Assembly (NCBI GenBank): GCA_021201665.1 | Contig: JAJQEO010000038.1 | Span: forward strand, 1 to 64,000 | Length of the DNA: 64,000 nt | Direction: 5' to 3' | Source of the DNA: Lachnospiraceae bacterium | GTDB taxonomy: Bacteria > Bacillota > Clostridia > Lachnospirales > Lachnospiraceae | Shown: positions 1 through 10,217 of the stretch, piece by piece | Layout of the letters: the number at the start of each line of letters is the position of its first letter | Numbering within the stretch: position 1 is the first letter of the stretch | The notes under the pieces: model-generated | What the model was told of the DNA's origin: nothing | Databases searched by the model: none | What the model saw: the letters and a program-made list of their open reading frames with translations, nothing else | Translations under genes and position numbers: made by a program

Positions 1-34
1 TGTTAGATGATGTACGTCGGGGGATGTCCCGCCA

Positions 35-373
35 GTGGCTACCGTGAGAACGGCGTGGGATGATGCCGCCGTAGATGTCGGCAGTACGACGGGGGATGAT
101 TCCACAGGAGATGCCGACGGTACGACGGGGGATGATACTGCTGGAGATACCAGCAGCACGACGGGGGATGATTCTGTCGGAGATGCTGACAGTACGGCAG
201 ATGACAGCTCCTCCGGGGAAACGGCAGATGGCAGTCAGACAGATGGTGCATCCGGCTCAACAGATGACGGTTCTGCAGCTGATACATCCGGGATGTCGGA
301 CGACTCTTCGGACAACGAGGGTACGCAGAATTCCGCCTCCGGCGGCGCGACTCTGGCCGGAGCAGGCAGTTGA
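35..373 (+). CDS. D/S/T/G-rich low-complexity repeat protein fragment (C-terminal tail ASGGATLAGAGS); true 5' end uncertain, frame has a stop at 8-10
   Basis: ORF track; repeats of TTGDDS.GDA; possible continuation of an upstream gene cut by the window edge. Confidence 0.35.
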   Translation: MATVRTAWDDAAVDVGSTTGDDSTGDADGTTGDDTAGDTSSTTGDDSVGDADSTADDSSSGETADGSQTDGASGSTDDGSAADTSGMSDDSSDNEGTQNSASGGATLAGAGS

Positions 374-448
374 AAGGAAACGAGGAAGGTTTCGCTTCCG
401 GCGGCGCGACCCTGGCCGGTGCCGGCGGATGAAATATTGGAGGGGACA

Positions 449-2257
449 ATGGGAGATCAGGATTATAATCCAAACGAACGGCGTGCGAAACGCCGAAAGC
501 ATGAGCTGGTTATGAAATGCATTATATCGGTGCTGATACTGGCGATCGTGGTGATGGTTGCGTTGCTGGCGAAGGAAGTGGTGATTCCGGAGGTTGTGAA
601 GCTGACGAGTGTGGAGCTGCTGGAGCAGGGGAACACCAGCCAGGGCGAGACGGGCAGCATTGAAACAACCCTGGCAGAAACAGGCGGCGCTGGTGATACA
701 AGCGCGGACGGCACGGGCGGGGAAAACGAGGATTCCGATGCTTCGGGCAGTACAGATGCTGCGGGCCATGCAGACGCGGATAGTTCGGATGCGGCAGCGG
801 CAGACGGCACGGAGGCCGAAAGCTCAGAGGAAGCTTCTGATGAGGACGGTCTGTCGACCGCTGAGGAGGCGGAGATAGACGCGGTGCTCATGGAGGCGGA
901 GACGCTTGCCGCCATGTATGACTATGATGGAGCCATCGAGTGTGTACAGGCCTCCGAATATTATGAGACGAGCGAGCTCCTGCAGCAGGCCGCGTCCAGC
1001 TACGAAAAGACAAAGGCAAACTGCGTTTCCTGGCAGCCGGATGAGGTGACGCACATCTTTTTCCATCTGATTATCTGGGACGCGTCAAAGGCCTTTGACG
1101 GGGATCAGTATGCCGAAGGCTATAATCAGTACATGGTAACAATGAACGAGTTTTCCGCAATCATGGAGACCATGTATGAAGAAGGATATGTAATGGTCAG
1201 CATGCACGACATGTGTACGGTAAACGAGGATGGGACCGTGACCCGGAAAGAGATCCTTCTGCCGGAGGGCAAAATACCGTTTGTCCTTTCGCAGGATGAT
1301 GTAAATTATTACCATTATATGGACGGCGACGGTTTTGCCTCAAGGCTGGTGCTGGACGAAAATGGCGATGTGAAGGCGGAATATATTGAGGATGACGGAT
1401 CTGTCTCCGTCGGGGACTATGATCTGATACCCTGGATTGACACGTTTGTGGACGCACATCCGGATTTTTCTTATCACGGCCATAAGGGGACGATCGCGCT
1501 GACCGGATATGAAGGAGTGCTGGGCTACCGGACGGATGAGGTCTATCTGACAAAGGAGGAAGAGCGTCTGACCTACTGGCAGAAGATTTTCCTGGAGGAA
1601 AATCCGGATTTTGATGAGGAAGCCTGGCAGAATGAGGTCGATATGGCCACCGCTGTCGCGGATGCGCTGAAAGCGGACGGCTGGGAATTCGCCAGCCATA
1701 CCTGGGGGCACATCGACCCGATGGTCAAGGGACTGGACGGCACGATGACGGATACGGAGCGCTGGAAAAATAATGTGGAGACGATCGTCGGGGAGACGGA
1801 TATTATTATCTTCGCATTTGGCGCGGACATCAGCAACTGGACAGAATATTCGGAGGATAATGAATATTATATCTATCTGAAGGAGCAAGGCTACAATATT
1901 TTCTGCTGTGTCGACTCGACACAGTACTGGGTGCAGTTCAACGGCACATCCATGCGCATGGGGCGGCGCAACATCGATGGCTACCGCATGTATTACAATG
2001 CGGATATGCTCTCAGACCTTTTTGATGTGAGCAGCGTCTGGGACAGCCAGCGTCCGGATACCGTAGCGGAACTCTCCGACGCGGCCGGCACGATGAGCTC
2101 GGAGTATTCGTCATCGACTACAGGGGATTCATCATCAACGGATGCAGGTTCGTCGTCAACGGATGAAGGTTCATCATCGACGGATGAAGGTTCGTCGTCA
2201 ACAGATGAAGGTTCGTCATCAGCGGATGAAGAGCCTACTGAGAGCGGAGGAGAATAA
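449..2257 (+). CDS. Membrane-anchored polysaccharide deacetylase-like (NodB-fold) protein with acidic linker and C-terminal GSSSTDE repeats
   Basis: N-terminal TM segment after KRRKHELVMK; FASHTWGH motif typical of NodB-type deacetylases; RBS GGAGGGG before ATG 449. Confidence 0.65.
   Translation: MGDQDYNPNERRAKRRKHELVMKCIISVLILAIVVMVALLAKEVVIPEVVKLTSVELLEQGNTSQGETGSIETTLAETGGAGDTSADGTGGENEDSDASGSTDAAGHADADSSDAAAADGTEAESSEEASDEDGLSTAEEAEIDAVLMEAETLAAMYDYDGAIECVQASEYYETSELLQQAASSYEKTKANCVSWQPDEVTHIFFHLIIWDASKAFDGDQYAEGYNQYMVTMNEFSAIMETMYEEGYVMVSMHDMCTVNEDGTVTRKEILLPEGKIPFVLSQDDVNYYHYMDGDGFASRLVLDENGDVKAEYIEDDGSVSVGDYDLIPWIDTFVDAHPDFSYHGHKGTIALTGYEGVLGYRTDEVYLTKEEERLTYWQKIFLEENPDFDEEAWQNEVDMATAVADALKADGWEFASHTWGHIDPMVKGLDGTMTDTERWKNNVETIVGETDIIIFAFGADISNWTEYSEDNEYYIYLKEQGYNIFCCVDSTQYWVQFNGTSMRMGRRNIDGYRMYYNADMLSDLFDVSSVWDSQRPDTVAELSDAAGTMSSEYSSSTTGDSSSTDAGSSSTDEGSSSTDEGSSSTDEGSSSADEEPTESGGE
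2146..2232 (+). repeat. 21-bp in-frame tandem repeat (GSSSTDE x4)
   Basis: ggttcgtcgtcaacggatgaa-type units repeated. Confidence 0.85.
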
Positions 2258-2448
2258 GCCAGAGCATATTGCTTATTTGTCTGCCAAAGGAACGACGCAA
2301 AAGAGTCGGCAGAATTAAATGGATATAGAAGATGCAATGAAATATAAAAACAATCAGAAATAATAACCAGAAACAACAATCAAAAGCAGTAATCAAAAAC
2401 AGCAATCAAAGACAATCACTCAGAAACAACATCGGAGGAAAATGACTT

Positions 2449-3531
2449 ATGAGGACTTATCTTGTGACCGGAGGAGCCGGATTCATCGGTTCAAATTACA
2501 TTCACTACATGTTTCGCAAATACGGAGACACTATCCGTATCATCAACGTAGACAAGCTGACCTACGCGGGAAATCTGGAAAACCTCCGCGATGTGGAGAC
2601 CCGGGAAAACTATACCTTTATCCGCGCGGATATCTGTGATTCAGAGGCGATCAACCGGATTTTTGAGGAAAATGACATCGACCGGGTCGTACATTTCGCG
2701 GCGGAAAGCCATGTGGACCGGAGCATCCGTGACCCGGAGGTGTTTGTGAAGACCAATGTACTTGGCACTCTGGTCATGCTGAACGCGGCGAAAGCAGCCT
2801 GGGAGCTGCCGGACGGCACTTTTAAGCCAGGGAAAAAGTTCCTGCACGTTTCAACGGACGAGGTGTACGGCTCTCTGGAAAATGAGGGCGAATATTTTTA
2901 CGAGACGACCCCGTACGCGCCGCACAGTCCCTACTCCGCGAGCAAGGCGTCCTCAGACATGCTTGTGAAAGCCTATATGGACACCTATCATTTTCCGGCG
3001 AACATCACGAACTGCAGCAACAACTACGGCCCTTACCAGTTCCCGGAGAAGCTGATCCCGCTGATCATCAACAACGCCCTGCAGGGCAAGTCCCTTCCGG
3101 TGTACGGCGACGGCAAAAACGTCCGCGACTGGCTCTATGTAGAAGACCACGCGAAGGGCATCGATCTGGTGCAGGAAAAAGGCCGCCTCTTTGAGACCTA
3201 CAATATCGGCGGCCACAACGAGCGGCAGAATATCCAGATTATCCATATTATTCTGGACACTCTGTGCGAAATGCTGCCGGACGATGACCCGAGGAAGGCG
3301 CACATCAATGAGAGCCTGATCACCTACGTCACAGACCGCAAGGGCCACGACCGCCGTTACGCGATTGCGCCGGACAAAATCCGCGCCGAGGTCGGCTGGG
3401 AGCCCGAGACAAAATTCGAGGACGGCATCCGTCTCACCATCCGCTGGTATTTCGAGCATGAAGACTGGATGGCGAACGTCACCAGCGGCGATTACCAGAA
3501 ATATTATGACGAGATGTATCAGGGGAAATAA
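2449..3531 (+). CDS. rfbB: dTDP-glucose 4,6-dehydratase
   Basis: TGGAGFIGSNY NAD-binding motif, FAAESHVDRSI, YSASKASSD; RBS GGAGG. Confidence 0.95.
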   Translation: MRTYLVTGGAGFIGSNYIHYMFRKYGDTIRIINVDKLTYAGNLENLRDVETRENYTFIRADICDSEAINRIFEENDIDRVVHFAAESHVDRSIRDPEVFVKTNVLGTLVMLNAAKAAWELPDGTFKPGKKFLHVSTDEVYGSLENEGEYFYETTPYAPHSPYSASKASSDMLVKAYMDTYHFPANITNCSNNYGPYQFPEKLIPLIINNALQGKSLPVYGDGKNVRDWLYVEDHAKGIDLVQEKGRLFETYNIGGHNERQNIQIIHIILDTLCEMLPDDDPRKAHINESLITYVTDRKGHDRRYAIAPDKIRAEVGWEPETKFEDGIRLTIRWYFEHEDWMANVTSGDYQKYYDEMYQGK

Positions 3532-3652
3532 TGCGGCGGGAAGCAAAACGATTTCCATTGTCCCCTGTACAGCATAAAAAGGCAACACTGTGTTCCGATG
3601 AACAGACCTGAGACCTGATGGGATGAAGATGGCGTGAGGGAGGTCATGGCAA

Positions 3653-5245
3653 ATGGGAAAATATCTGAATCCGGGATATGATGGATTTGAAGAAATCCGA
3701 AGAGACATCTATGTCGACAAATCCGGCCTGATCACCTATATGAACAGCCTGATCGGAAAGCCAAAGCCCCTGGTCTGCTTCAGCAGACCAAGACGGTTTG
3801 GAAAGACCTTTGCTGCTGATATGCTGTGTGCCTATTATGACAAGAGTTGCGACTCCAGGTTTCTCTTTGGAGATCTGGAGGTAGCCGAATCAGACAGCTT
3901 CATGACACACCTGAATCAGTACAATGTTCTTTCATTTGATGTGACCGGATTTATTACGAAATCCGGAGAATGTGGGACAAACATATTGATGAAAATGCAA
4001 AAAGCCCTTTTGGAAGATCTTCGGCAGGCCTTCCCCGACTGTCAGCCATCAGAAGAAGACAGCCTTGCGGACGCACTTTATAAGATCGTGACAAAGGGGA
4101 ATGCGAAGTTTGTGTTTGTTATTGATGAATGGGACGCGCTGTTCCGCGAATTTAAGGATGACACAGATCTGCAAAGGGATTATATTCTGCTTTTGCGCAG
4201 TCTGTTTAAGAACAAGGATGTTACAACAAAAGTGGTTGCTGCCGCGTATATGACCGGCATACTTCCTGTAAAAAAATATGGAACCGAATCCGCAGTGTCC
4301 GATTTTAAAGAATTTACAATGGAAAACCCGGCAAAGCTTGCGGAATATGTGGGCTTTACGGAGGCAGAGGTCAGAAAGCTCTGCGGAGAATACCATATGG
4401 ATTTTGCCGGAATGCGTACCTGGTATGATGGATATTCTTTCAGTAAGATCAAACACGTATACAGTCCGAACTCTGTGATGAGTGCGATACAGAACGAGGA
4501 ATTCCGCAATTACTGGACAAAGACGGAGTCTTTCGAGAGCCTGAAAAAATATATTAGCATGAATCAGGATGGATTGAGAGATGCTGTGATTTTGATGTTG
4601 GGCGGGCAAAGAGTCGCAGTTGATACCGGCACTTTCCAAAATGATGTTACTTCATTTAGTAGTAAAGATGATGTGCTTACGTTGTTGATTCATCTGGGAT
4701 ATCTGGCTTACAATCAGGCCGAAGGGGAAGTGTATATCCCTAATCGTGAAGTAGCTGAAATATTTCGATCATCTGTAAAAGGAGGAAAATGGGCGCCGGT
4801 CGAGCGCGCAATCAGCCAGGCGGAAAGACTGCTGGATGTTACAATTCGCGGGGATAGTGAGAAGATAGCGGAATCGCTGGAACTGGTTCACGAGGAATGT
4901 TCCTCCGCACTGACCTACAATGATGAGAATTCACTTGCCTGTGCAATCTATATCGCGTATTACACGGCCAGGAATTATTATATGATAATCCGGGAACTAC
5001 CAGCTGGTAAAGGCTTTGCGGACTATGCGTTCATCCCTCGTCCGGACTCAGACAAGCCTGCAATGGTCATTGAGTTAAAATACGACAAAGATGCTGACAC
5101 CGCGATCCGGCAGATTCATGACAATCGTTATGCGGGTGCGCTGAAGGATTATTCCGGCAGCCTCCTTTTAGTAGGGATTAACTACGATAAGGACGCAAAA
5201 GGGAAAAAAAGAAAGAAACACAGCTGCGTGGTTGAGAGGATGTGA
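3653..5245 (+). CDS. AAA-ATPase-like protein with C-terminal PD-(D/E)XK nuclease-like domain (PF09820/PF08011 type)
   Basis: YVDKSGLITYMN, CFSRPRRFGKTFAADML Walker A, FVIDEWDALF Walker B, C-terminal AMVIELKYDKDADTAIRQI. Confidence 0.85.
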   Translation: MGKYLNPGYDGFEEIRRDIYVDKSGLITYMNSLIGKPKPLVCFSRPRRFGKTFAADMLCAYYDKSCDSRFLFGDLEVAESDSFMTHLNQYNVLSFDVTGFITKSGECGTNILMKMQKALLEDLRQAFPDCQPSEEDSLADALYKIVTKGNAKFVFVIDEWDALFREFKDDTDLQRDYILLLRSLFKNKDVTTKVVAAAYMTGILPVKKYGTESAVSDFKEFTMENPAKLAEYVGFTEAEVRKLCGEYHMDFAGMRTWYDGYSFSKIKHVYSPNSVMSAIQNEEFRNYWTKTESFESLKKYISMNQDGLRDAVILMLGGQRVAVDTGTFQNDVTSFSSKDDVLTLLIHLGYLAYNQAEGEVYIPNREVAEIFRSSVKGGKWAPVERAISQAERLLDVTIRGDSEKIAESLELVHEECSSALTYNDENSLACAIYIAYYTARNYYMIIRELPAGKGFADYAFIPRPDSDKPAMVIELKYDKDADTAIRQIHDNRYAGALKDYSGSLLLVGINYDKDAKGKKRKKHSCVVERM

Positions 5246-5278
5246 AAACAGCGGCTGTATTACTCTGGGAGCTGAAAT

Positions 5279-7340
5279 ATGTTTGATTACGCCTATTATC
5301 TGGCTATGATAGTTGTCTATTTGTGCCTCTACTATATGACAGGAGTATTGGTGGGGAAATATATCCTTTCGAAGCAGCAGGATTTACCGGTTACTGTCAT
5401 ATTGGGCTTTTTCTGCTATTTTTTTCTGTTTACCGTGGTCACATACCCCTTAAAGCTGACGCTTCAGCCATTATCCACTCTGTCACTGATCTGGCGAGTG
5501 TGTATGCTGCTTATTGTTGTACTTTTTTTCTTTACCCAGCGAAAGCTTTTGCAGGAAAAAATATCTTCTCTCAGAGCAATCTTGGGGACGAAGGATAAGT
5601 ATGTATTTCTGCTGTTCCTTCTGCTGCTTCTGGTTCAGCTGATCATCATCAATCTGAATGATGAAAGCTATGCCATGTGGGATCAGTCCTATTATATCGG
5701 GGACGCTTCCGCTTCCCTGTATACCAACACAATCAGCCAGTATGATCCGTATTCAGGGCGTCTCTTAAGCCGTCTGAATACGGAATATCTGCTGGAAACC
5801 TATCAGAATCACACCGCTGTCATGAGCCAGATCTTTGGGCTGCACCCTCTGATAGAGAATCTGACCATCATGGCGTCTGCGGTAGTGATTCTGTATAATC
5901 TGCTTGCATGGGAGTTTGGGAAACTATTCTTTGGCGGAGACCGGGTAAAATGTCTGTATCTGACAGGATTTCTGACCCTTTTGAATTTCTGCAGCTTTAA
6001 CCTTTACACAGCTGCGGAATTCCTGATCATAAGGCCCTCCGAGGGGAAGACCATCCTGGCGGTGCTGATTATTCCCGCGCTGCTGCTCTTTTTTATGAAA
6101 ACGATTAAAGAATACCAGTCCGCTTTATGGTGGGTGTGCTCCTTCCTGGTGATTTTAGGTTCCTTTGGGCTGAATATGTCTTCTATCTATATCATACCAT
6201 TCGAAATCAGCGCTTTTTACCTGCCGTTTTTCTGGCGCGAAAAAAAGCCTGAGATACTTATACGATGGCTGATTCTGTTGCTTCCGTGCGTGCTGATGGC
6301 GGCTGCGTATTTACTGACCAAATATAAAGTGTTTATATACACCTCTTAGTATACGTAAAGACAGAGGACTTTGGCGGGCGGATGCTTTTGTTGATAAATC
6401 ACAGGTAAGAAGGAGAGTGCGGCAGGTGAAACAGATCTTCCAGCTTTCAAATGTTCAGTTTTTTTATAATGCCTTTCGTACTGCCATCAAAGGGGTTGAA
6501 TGGTTTGTACTTGTTTATTTTATCTGTATCATCATGATTTTTATCCTTGGCCGGAAGGAATGGAAGGACGTATTCGCCAGGCCGCTCGTGTTTATGGCGG
6601 TTACCATATATAACCCTTTCCTGATCGTTCCTGTCGCGGAGCTGATCAATCTGACCACCCGCATCCGGCGTATTTTCTGGCTGATACCGGTCAATCTGCT
6701 GCTTGCTTTTGTGCTTACTTCTGTCTGCACGGCGGCTCCTGGGGAATATGCTCTGTTAAGCCAGGAAAAATGGTCAGAAAACAGGTTGTTATCGCGCTTC
6801 TGCGCGAAAAAGCAGTCCAGCCGGATATTCCGTTATGGGATCGTTGTCTGCATGGTTTTGATTATTGCTGTGCTGGGGACTTCGGTGATCCCGAATCTTC
6901 ATATGACTCAGAATCGCTACAAGGTAGACAGTGCCCTTGTCACGATCTCTGACTATCTGGAAAAGGACACTGCCGCAACCGGCCTCGATAAGGTAGTGCT
7001 TTATTCCGACACACTACTCCTTGAATTACGGGAACTTGATCCCTCAATAGAGAGCGCCCTGCGGCGGGACGAGCTGCTCACCTACAGTCCGGATCTGGAG
7101 GATGAGGAGGCGATACAGGAGACAGTAAACTCAAAATCCTGGCTGAAAATTCTGGCACTTGTGTCGCGCTTTCAGGTGCAGGTGGACACGGAAAGCTTTC
7201 AGAAGGCAATGGACAAATATGGCGTCAATTATATTATCATGATTCCGAATGATGAGATGGACGCGTATTACACAGAAGCCGGCTACCCGCTTGCGACAAA
7301 AATCGGGGCGTTTGCTGTATACAGAAGAGAGACGGGATGA
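5279..7340 (+). pseudogene. Polytopic membrane protein (DUF6077-like, polysaccharide locus) split by an apparent frameshift near 6340
   Basis: ORF 5279-6349 (frame 2) is followed by frame 3 open from 6318 to 7340; both halves hydrophobic and collinear. Confidence 0.6.
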
Positions 7341-7449
7341 AAAGAATTGACTCTTGTGGAAGATTGCTTCCTGTGATAAACTGGACGCATTGAGTGAGCC
7401 GGTCTGATTCAGGACATAATTGATTAATTCAGAAAGTTGAGATACGAGA

Positions 7450-8010
7450 ATGGGAAAAATAACAGTAGAAACCTGTGAGATTGAGGGTCTGAAGGTGATC
7501 ACGCCGACTGTTTTCGGGGACGCCAGAGGCTATTTTATGGAAACGTACAATTACAATGACTTTGCGGCGGCAGGGATTGACCAGACTTTTGTCCAGGACA
7601 ATCAGTCTGCCTCTAAGAAAGGGGTTCTGCGCGGACTGCATTTCCAGAAGCAGTATCCGCAGGATAAGCTGGTGCGTGTGGTGTCCGGCGCGGTATTTGA
7701 CGTGGCGGTCGATCTCCGCAAGGGTTCGCCGACCTTCGGGAAATGGTTTGGAGTGGAGCTTTCTGCGGAGAATAAAAAGCAGTTTTTCATTCCGAAGAAT
7801 TTTGCGCACGGATTTGTCGTGCTGTCGGATTTTGCAGAGTTTGCCTATAAGTGTACAGATTTCTATCACCCGGACGATGAGGGCGGTCTTCGGTACGATG
7901 ACCCCGAGATCGGTGTGGCCTGGCCGATTCCGGAAGGCATGGAGCTGATCATGACGGAGAAGGACCGTAACTGGGGGAGCTTTGCAGAGTACCGGGCAGC
8001 TGTAAAATAG
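7450..8010 (+). CDS. rfbC: dTDP-4-dehydrorhamnose 3,5-epimerase
   Basis: GDARGYFMETYN, KGVLRGLHFQ, FIPKNFAHGFVVLSD. Confidence 0.95.
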   Translation: MGKITVETCEIEGLKVITPTVFGDARGYFMETYNYNDFAAAGIDQTFVQDNQSASKKGVLRGLHFQKQYPQDKLVRVVSGAVFDVAVDLRKGSPTFGKWFGVELSAENKKQFFIPKNFAHGFVVLSDFAEFAYKCTDFYHPDDEGGLRYDDPEIGVAWPIPEGMELIMTEKDRNWGSFAEYRAAVK

Positions 8011-8023
8011 TGGGGATTTTTGT

Positions 8024-8836
8024 ATGAAGGAGCTGTTGTCATGGCCGGCTGAAATTTTTCGCGGTCGGCATATGATTTTTAAACTGGCGCGTAATGATTT
8101 CCGCAAGAAATTTGCCGGCTCTTACCTCGGCGTACTATGGGCATTTGTGCAGCCGGTCGTGACGGTTCTCGTCTACTGGTTTGTATTTGAGGTCGGATTT
8201 CGTTCCGCCGATACGTCGATTCCGGTTCCATTTCTGCTGTATCTGGTGGCTGGAATTGTCCCCTGGTTTTTCTTCCAGGACGCCTGGACTGGCGGGACGA
8301 ATGTGCTCACAGAGTATAGCTATCTTGTAAAAAAGGTGGTCTTTCAGATCCGGGTGCTGCCTGCCGTAAAGATGATTTCGGCATTGTTTGTGCATCTGTT
8401 TTTTGTATGCTTTATTATTGTACTCTATTGCTTTTACGGACATTTTCCGGATGGCTATTATCTGCAGCTGATTTATTATTCGGGAGGACTCATTCTTCTG
8501 ACATTGGGACTGAGCTACGCGACGAGCGCGGTTACTGTGCTGTTCCGGGATTTGTCGCAGGTAGTCGGGATTGTGCTGCAGGTGGGCATCTGGTTTACGC
8601 CGATCATGTGGGTCGCGGAAAACCGGCTTGTCAATTATCCGATTCTGGCGAAGGTACTGAAGCTGAATCCGATCTACTATGTCGTGACCGGATACCGTGA
8701 TGCGTTTATCTATAAGAACTGGTTCTGGGAGCGCCCCCTGTGGACACTCTATTTCTGGTGCTTTACAGCGGGAATGCTGGTGTTTGGAACCTGGATTTTT
8801 GAAAAGCTGCGCGTACATTTTGCGGATGTGCTCTAG
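8024..8836 (+). CDS. Polysaccharide ABC transporter permease (Wzm type)
   Basis: ABC-2 permease: NDFRKKFAGSYLGVLWAFVQPV, LNPIYYVVTGYRD. Confidence 0.9.
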   Translation: MKELLSWPAEIFRGRHMIFKLARNDFRKKFAGSYLGVLWAFVQPVVTVLVYWFVFEVGFRSADTSIPVPFLLYLVAGIVPWFFFQDAWTGGTNVLTEYSYLVKKVVFQIRVLPAVKMISALFVHLFFVCFIIVLYCFYGHFPDGYYLQLIYYSGGLILLTLGLSYATSAVTVLFRDLSQVVGIVLQVGIWFTPIMWVAENRLVNYPILAKVLKLNPIYYVVTGYRDAFIYKNWFWERPLWTLYFWCFTAGMLVFGTWIFEKLRVHFADVL

Positions 8837-8868
8837 ATGCGCACAGGCGCGGGAGGAGATAAGAAATT

Positions 8869-10161
8869 TTGGAGAATCAGACTGCGATCCGGGTGGATCA
8901 TCTGACAAAAATGTATAAGCTGTATGACCGCCCGTCGGACCGCCTGAAGGACAGCCTGGGGCTTTCGAGAAAAAAATGCTATCAGGAGCATTATGCGCTG
9001 ACGGATATCAGCTTTTCGGTAAAAAAGGGTGAGACGATCGGCATTATCGGCACGAACGGGGCGGGGAAGTCCACCATTCTGAAAATTATCACCGGCGTTC
9101 TGAACCCGACCGGCGGAACGGTAACGGTCGACGGACGCATTTCCGCGCTTCTCGAGCTGGGAGCCGGCTTTAATATGGAATACAGCGGCATTGAGAATGT
9201 CCATCTGAATGGCACCATGATGGGCTTTTCCGATGAAGAGATAGAGGCGCGTCTGCCGGAGATACTCAGATTCGCCGATATCGGGGAGTTTGTGTACCAG
9301 CCGGTCCGGACTTATTCGAGCGGCATGTTTGTGCGGCTGGCATTTGCGGTCGCCATCAACATCGATCCAGAGATTCTGATTGTGGACGAAGCCCTCTCTG
9401 TCGGCGACGTGTTTTTTCAGGCGAAATGCTATCGAAAGTTCGAGGATTTTAAAAGAGAGGGGAAGACGATTTTATTTGTCAGCCATGACCTGAGCAGCAT
9501 CAGCAAGTACTGTGACAGGGTGATTTTGCTGGATCATGGAAAAATCGCGGGGGACGGTTCCCCTAAGGAAATCGTGGATCTGTATAAGCAGCTTCTGGTG
9601 CATCAGGATCCGGCGAAAATGGGCACGCCGGTGGCGGAGCGTGAAGCGCGAAACGCGGACTCACGGACGCAGGTCTCCGACTGGAGGGGCCTGCGGGATA
9701 TGAACCCGGATGTACTGGAATACGGCGACCGCAGAGCCGAAATCATCGGTTTCCAGATCCAGGACGCAGCGGGAACTCCTTCCACGACCATTGAAAAGGG
9801 CACTTCCTTTACAATCAAAATGCGTGTCCGCTATCAGGACGACTTGGAGGATCCGATTTTCGCGTATACCATTAAAGACATGCGCGGGACGGAGATTACC
9901 GGGACAAATACGATGTATGAGAAGGTGACGATACAGCCGCGCAAAAAAGGCGATGTGGATGTTGTCTCTTTTACCCAGCGGGTGGATCTGCAGGGGGGAG
10001 AGTATCTGATTTCCCTGGGGCTGACCGGATATCAGGGCGGAGAATTTGTCGTGCATCACCGGCTGTATGACGTGTGCAGCCTGGTCGTGGTGTCGTCGAA
10101 AAACACGGTGGGATTTTACGACATGAATTCCAGCATCACCGTGGAGCGGGAGCGCGGATAA
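8869..10161 (+). CDS. Polysaccharide ABC transporter ATPase (Wzt type) with C-terminal carbohydrate-binding domain; TTG start
   Basis: GTNGAGKSTILKIITG Walker A, YSSGM, LIVDEALSVGD, C-terminal beta-rich Wzt_C-like region. Confidence 0.9.
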   Translation: MENQTAIRVDHLTKMYKLYDRPSDRLKDSLGLSRKKCYQEHYALTDISFSVKKGETIGIIGTNGAGKSTILKIITGVLNPTGGTVTVDGRISALLELGAGFNMEYSGIENVHLNGTMMGFSDEEIEARLPEILRFADIGEFVYQPVRTYSSGMFVRLAFAVAINIDPEILIVDEALSVGDVFFQAKCYRKFEDFKREGKTILFVSHDLSSISKYCDRVILLDHGKIAGDGSPKEIVDLYKQLLVHQDPAKMGTPVAEREARNADSRTQVSDWRGLRDMNPDVLEYGDRRAEIIGFQIQDAAGTPSTTIEKGTSFTIKMRVRYQDDLEDPIFAYTIKDMRGTEITGTNTMYEKVTIQPRKKGDVDVVSFTQRVDLQGGEYLISLGLTGYQGGEFVVHHRLYDVCSLVVVSSKNTVGFYDMNSSITVERERG

Positions 10162-10217
10162 GAGTGCCGGACAAATGGAGACGGCGAGGTGCGTGAATGA
10201 CGATAAGTATCCAATAA

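Noticed and set aside
2953-3708. Antisense ORF of 251 aa opposite rfbB
   Set aside because: Overlaps a confidently assigned gene; composition fits a high-GC mirror ORF with no recognisable domain.
3653-5245. Declaring the AAA-ATPase genes an anti-phage defence system
   Set aside because: The family is common, function is unestablished and no adjacent defence genes support that label.
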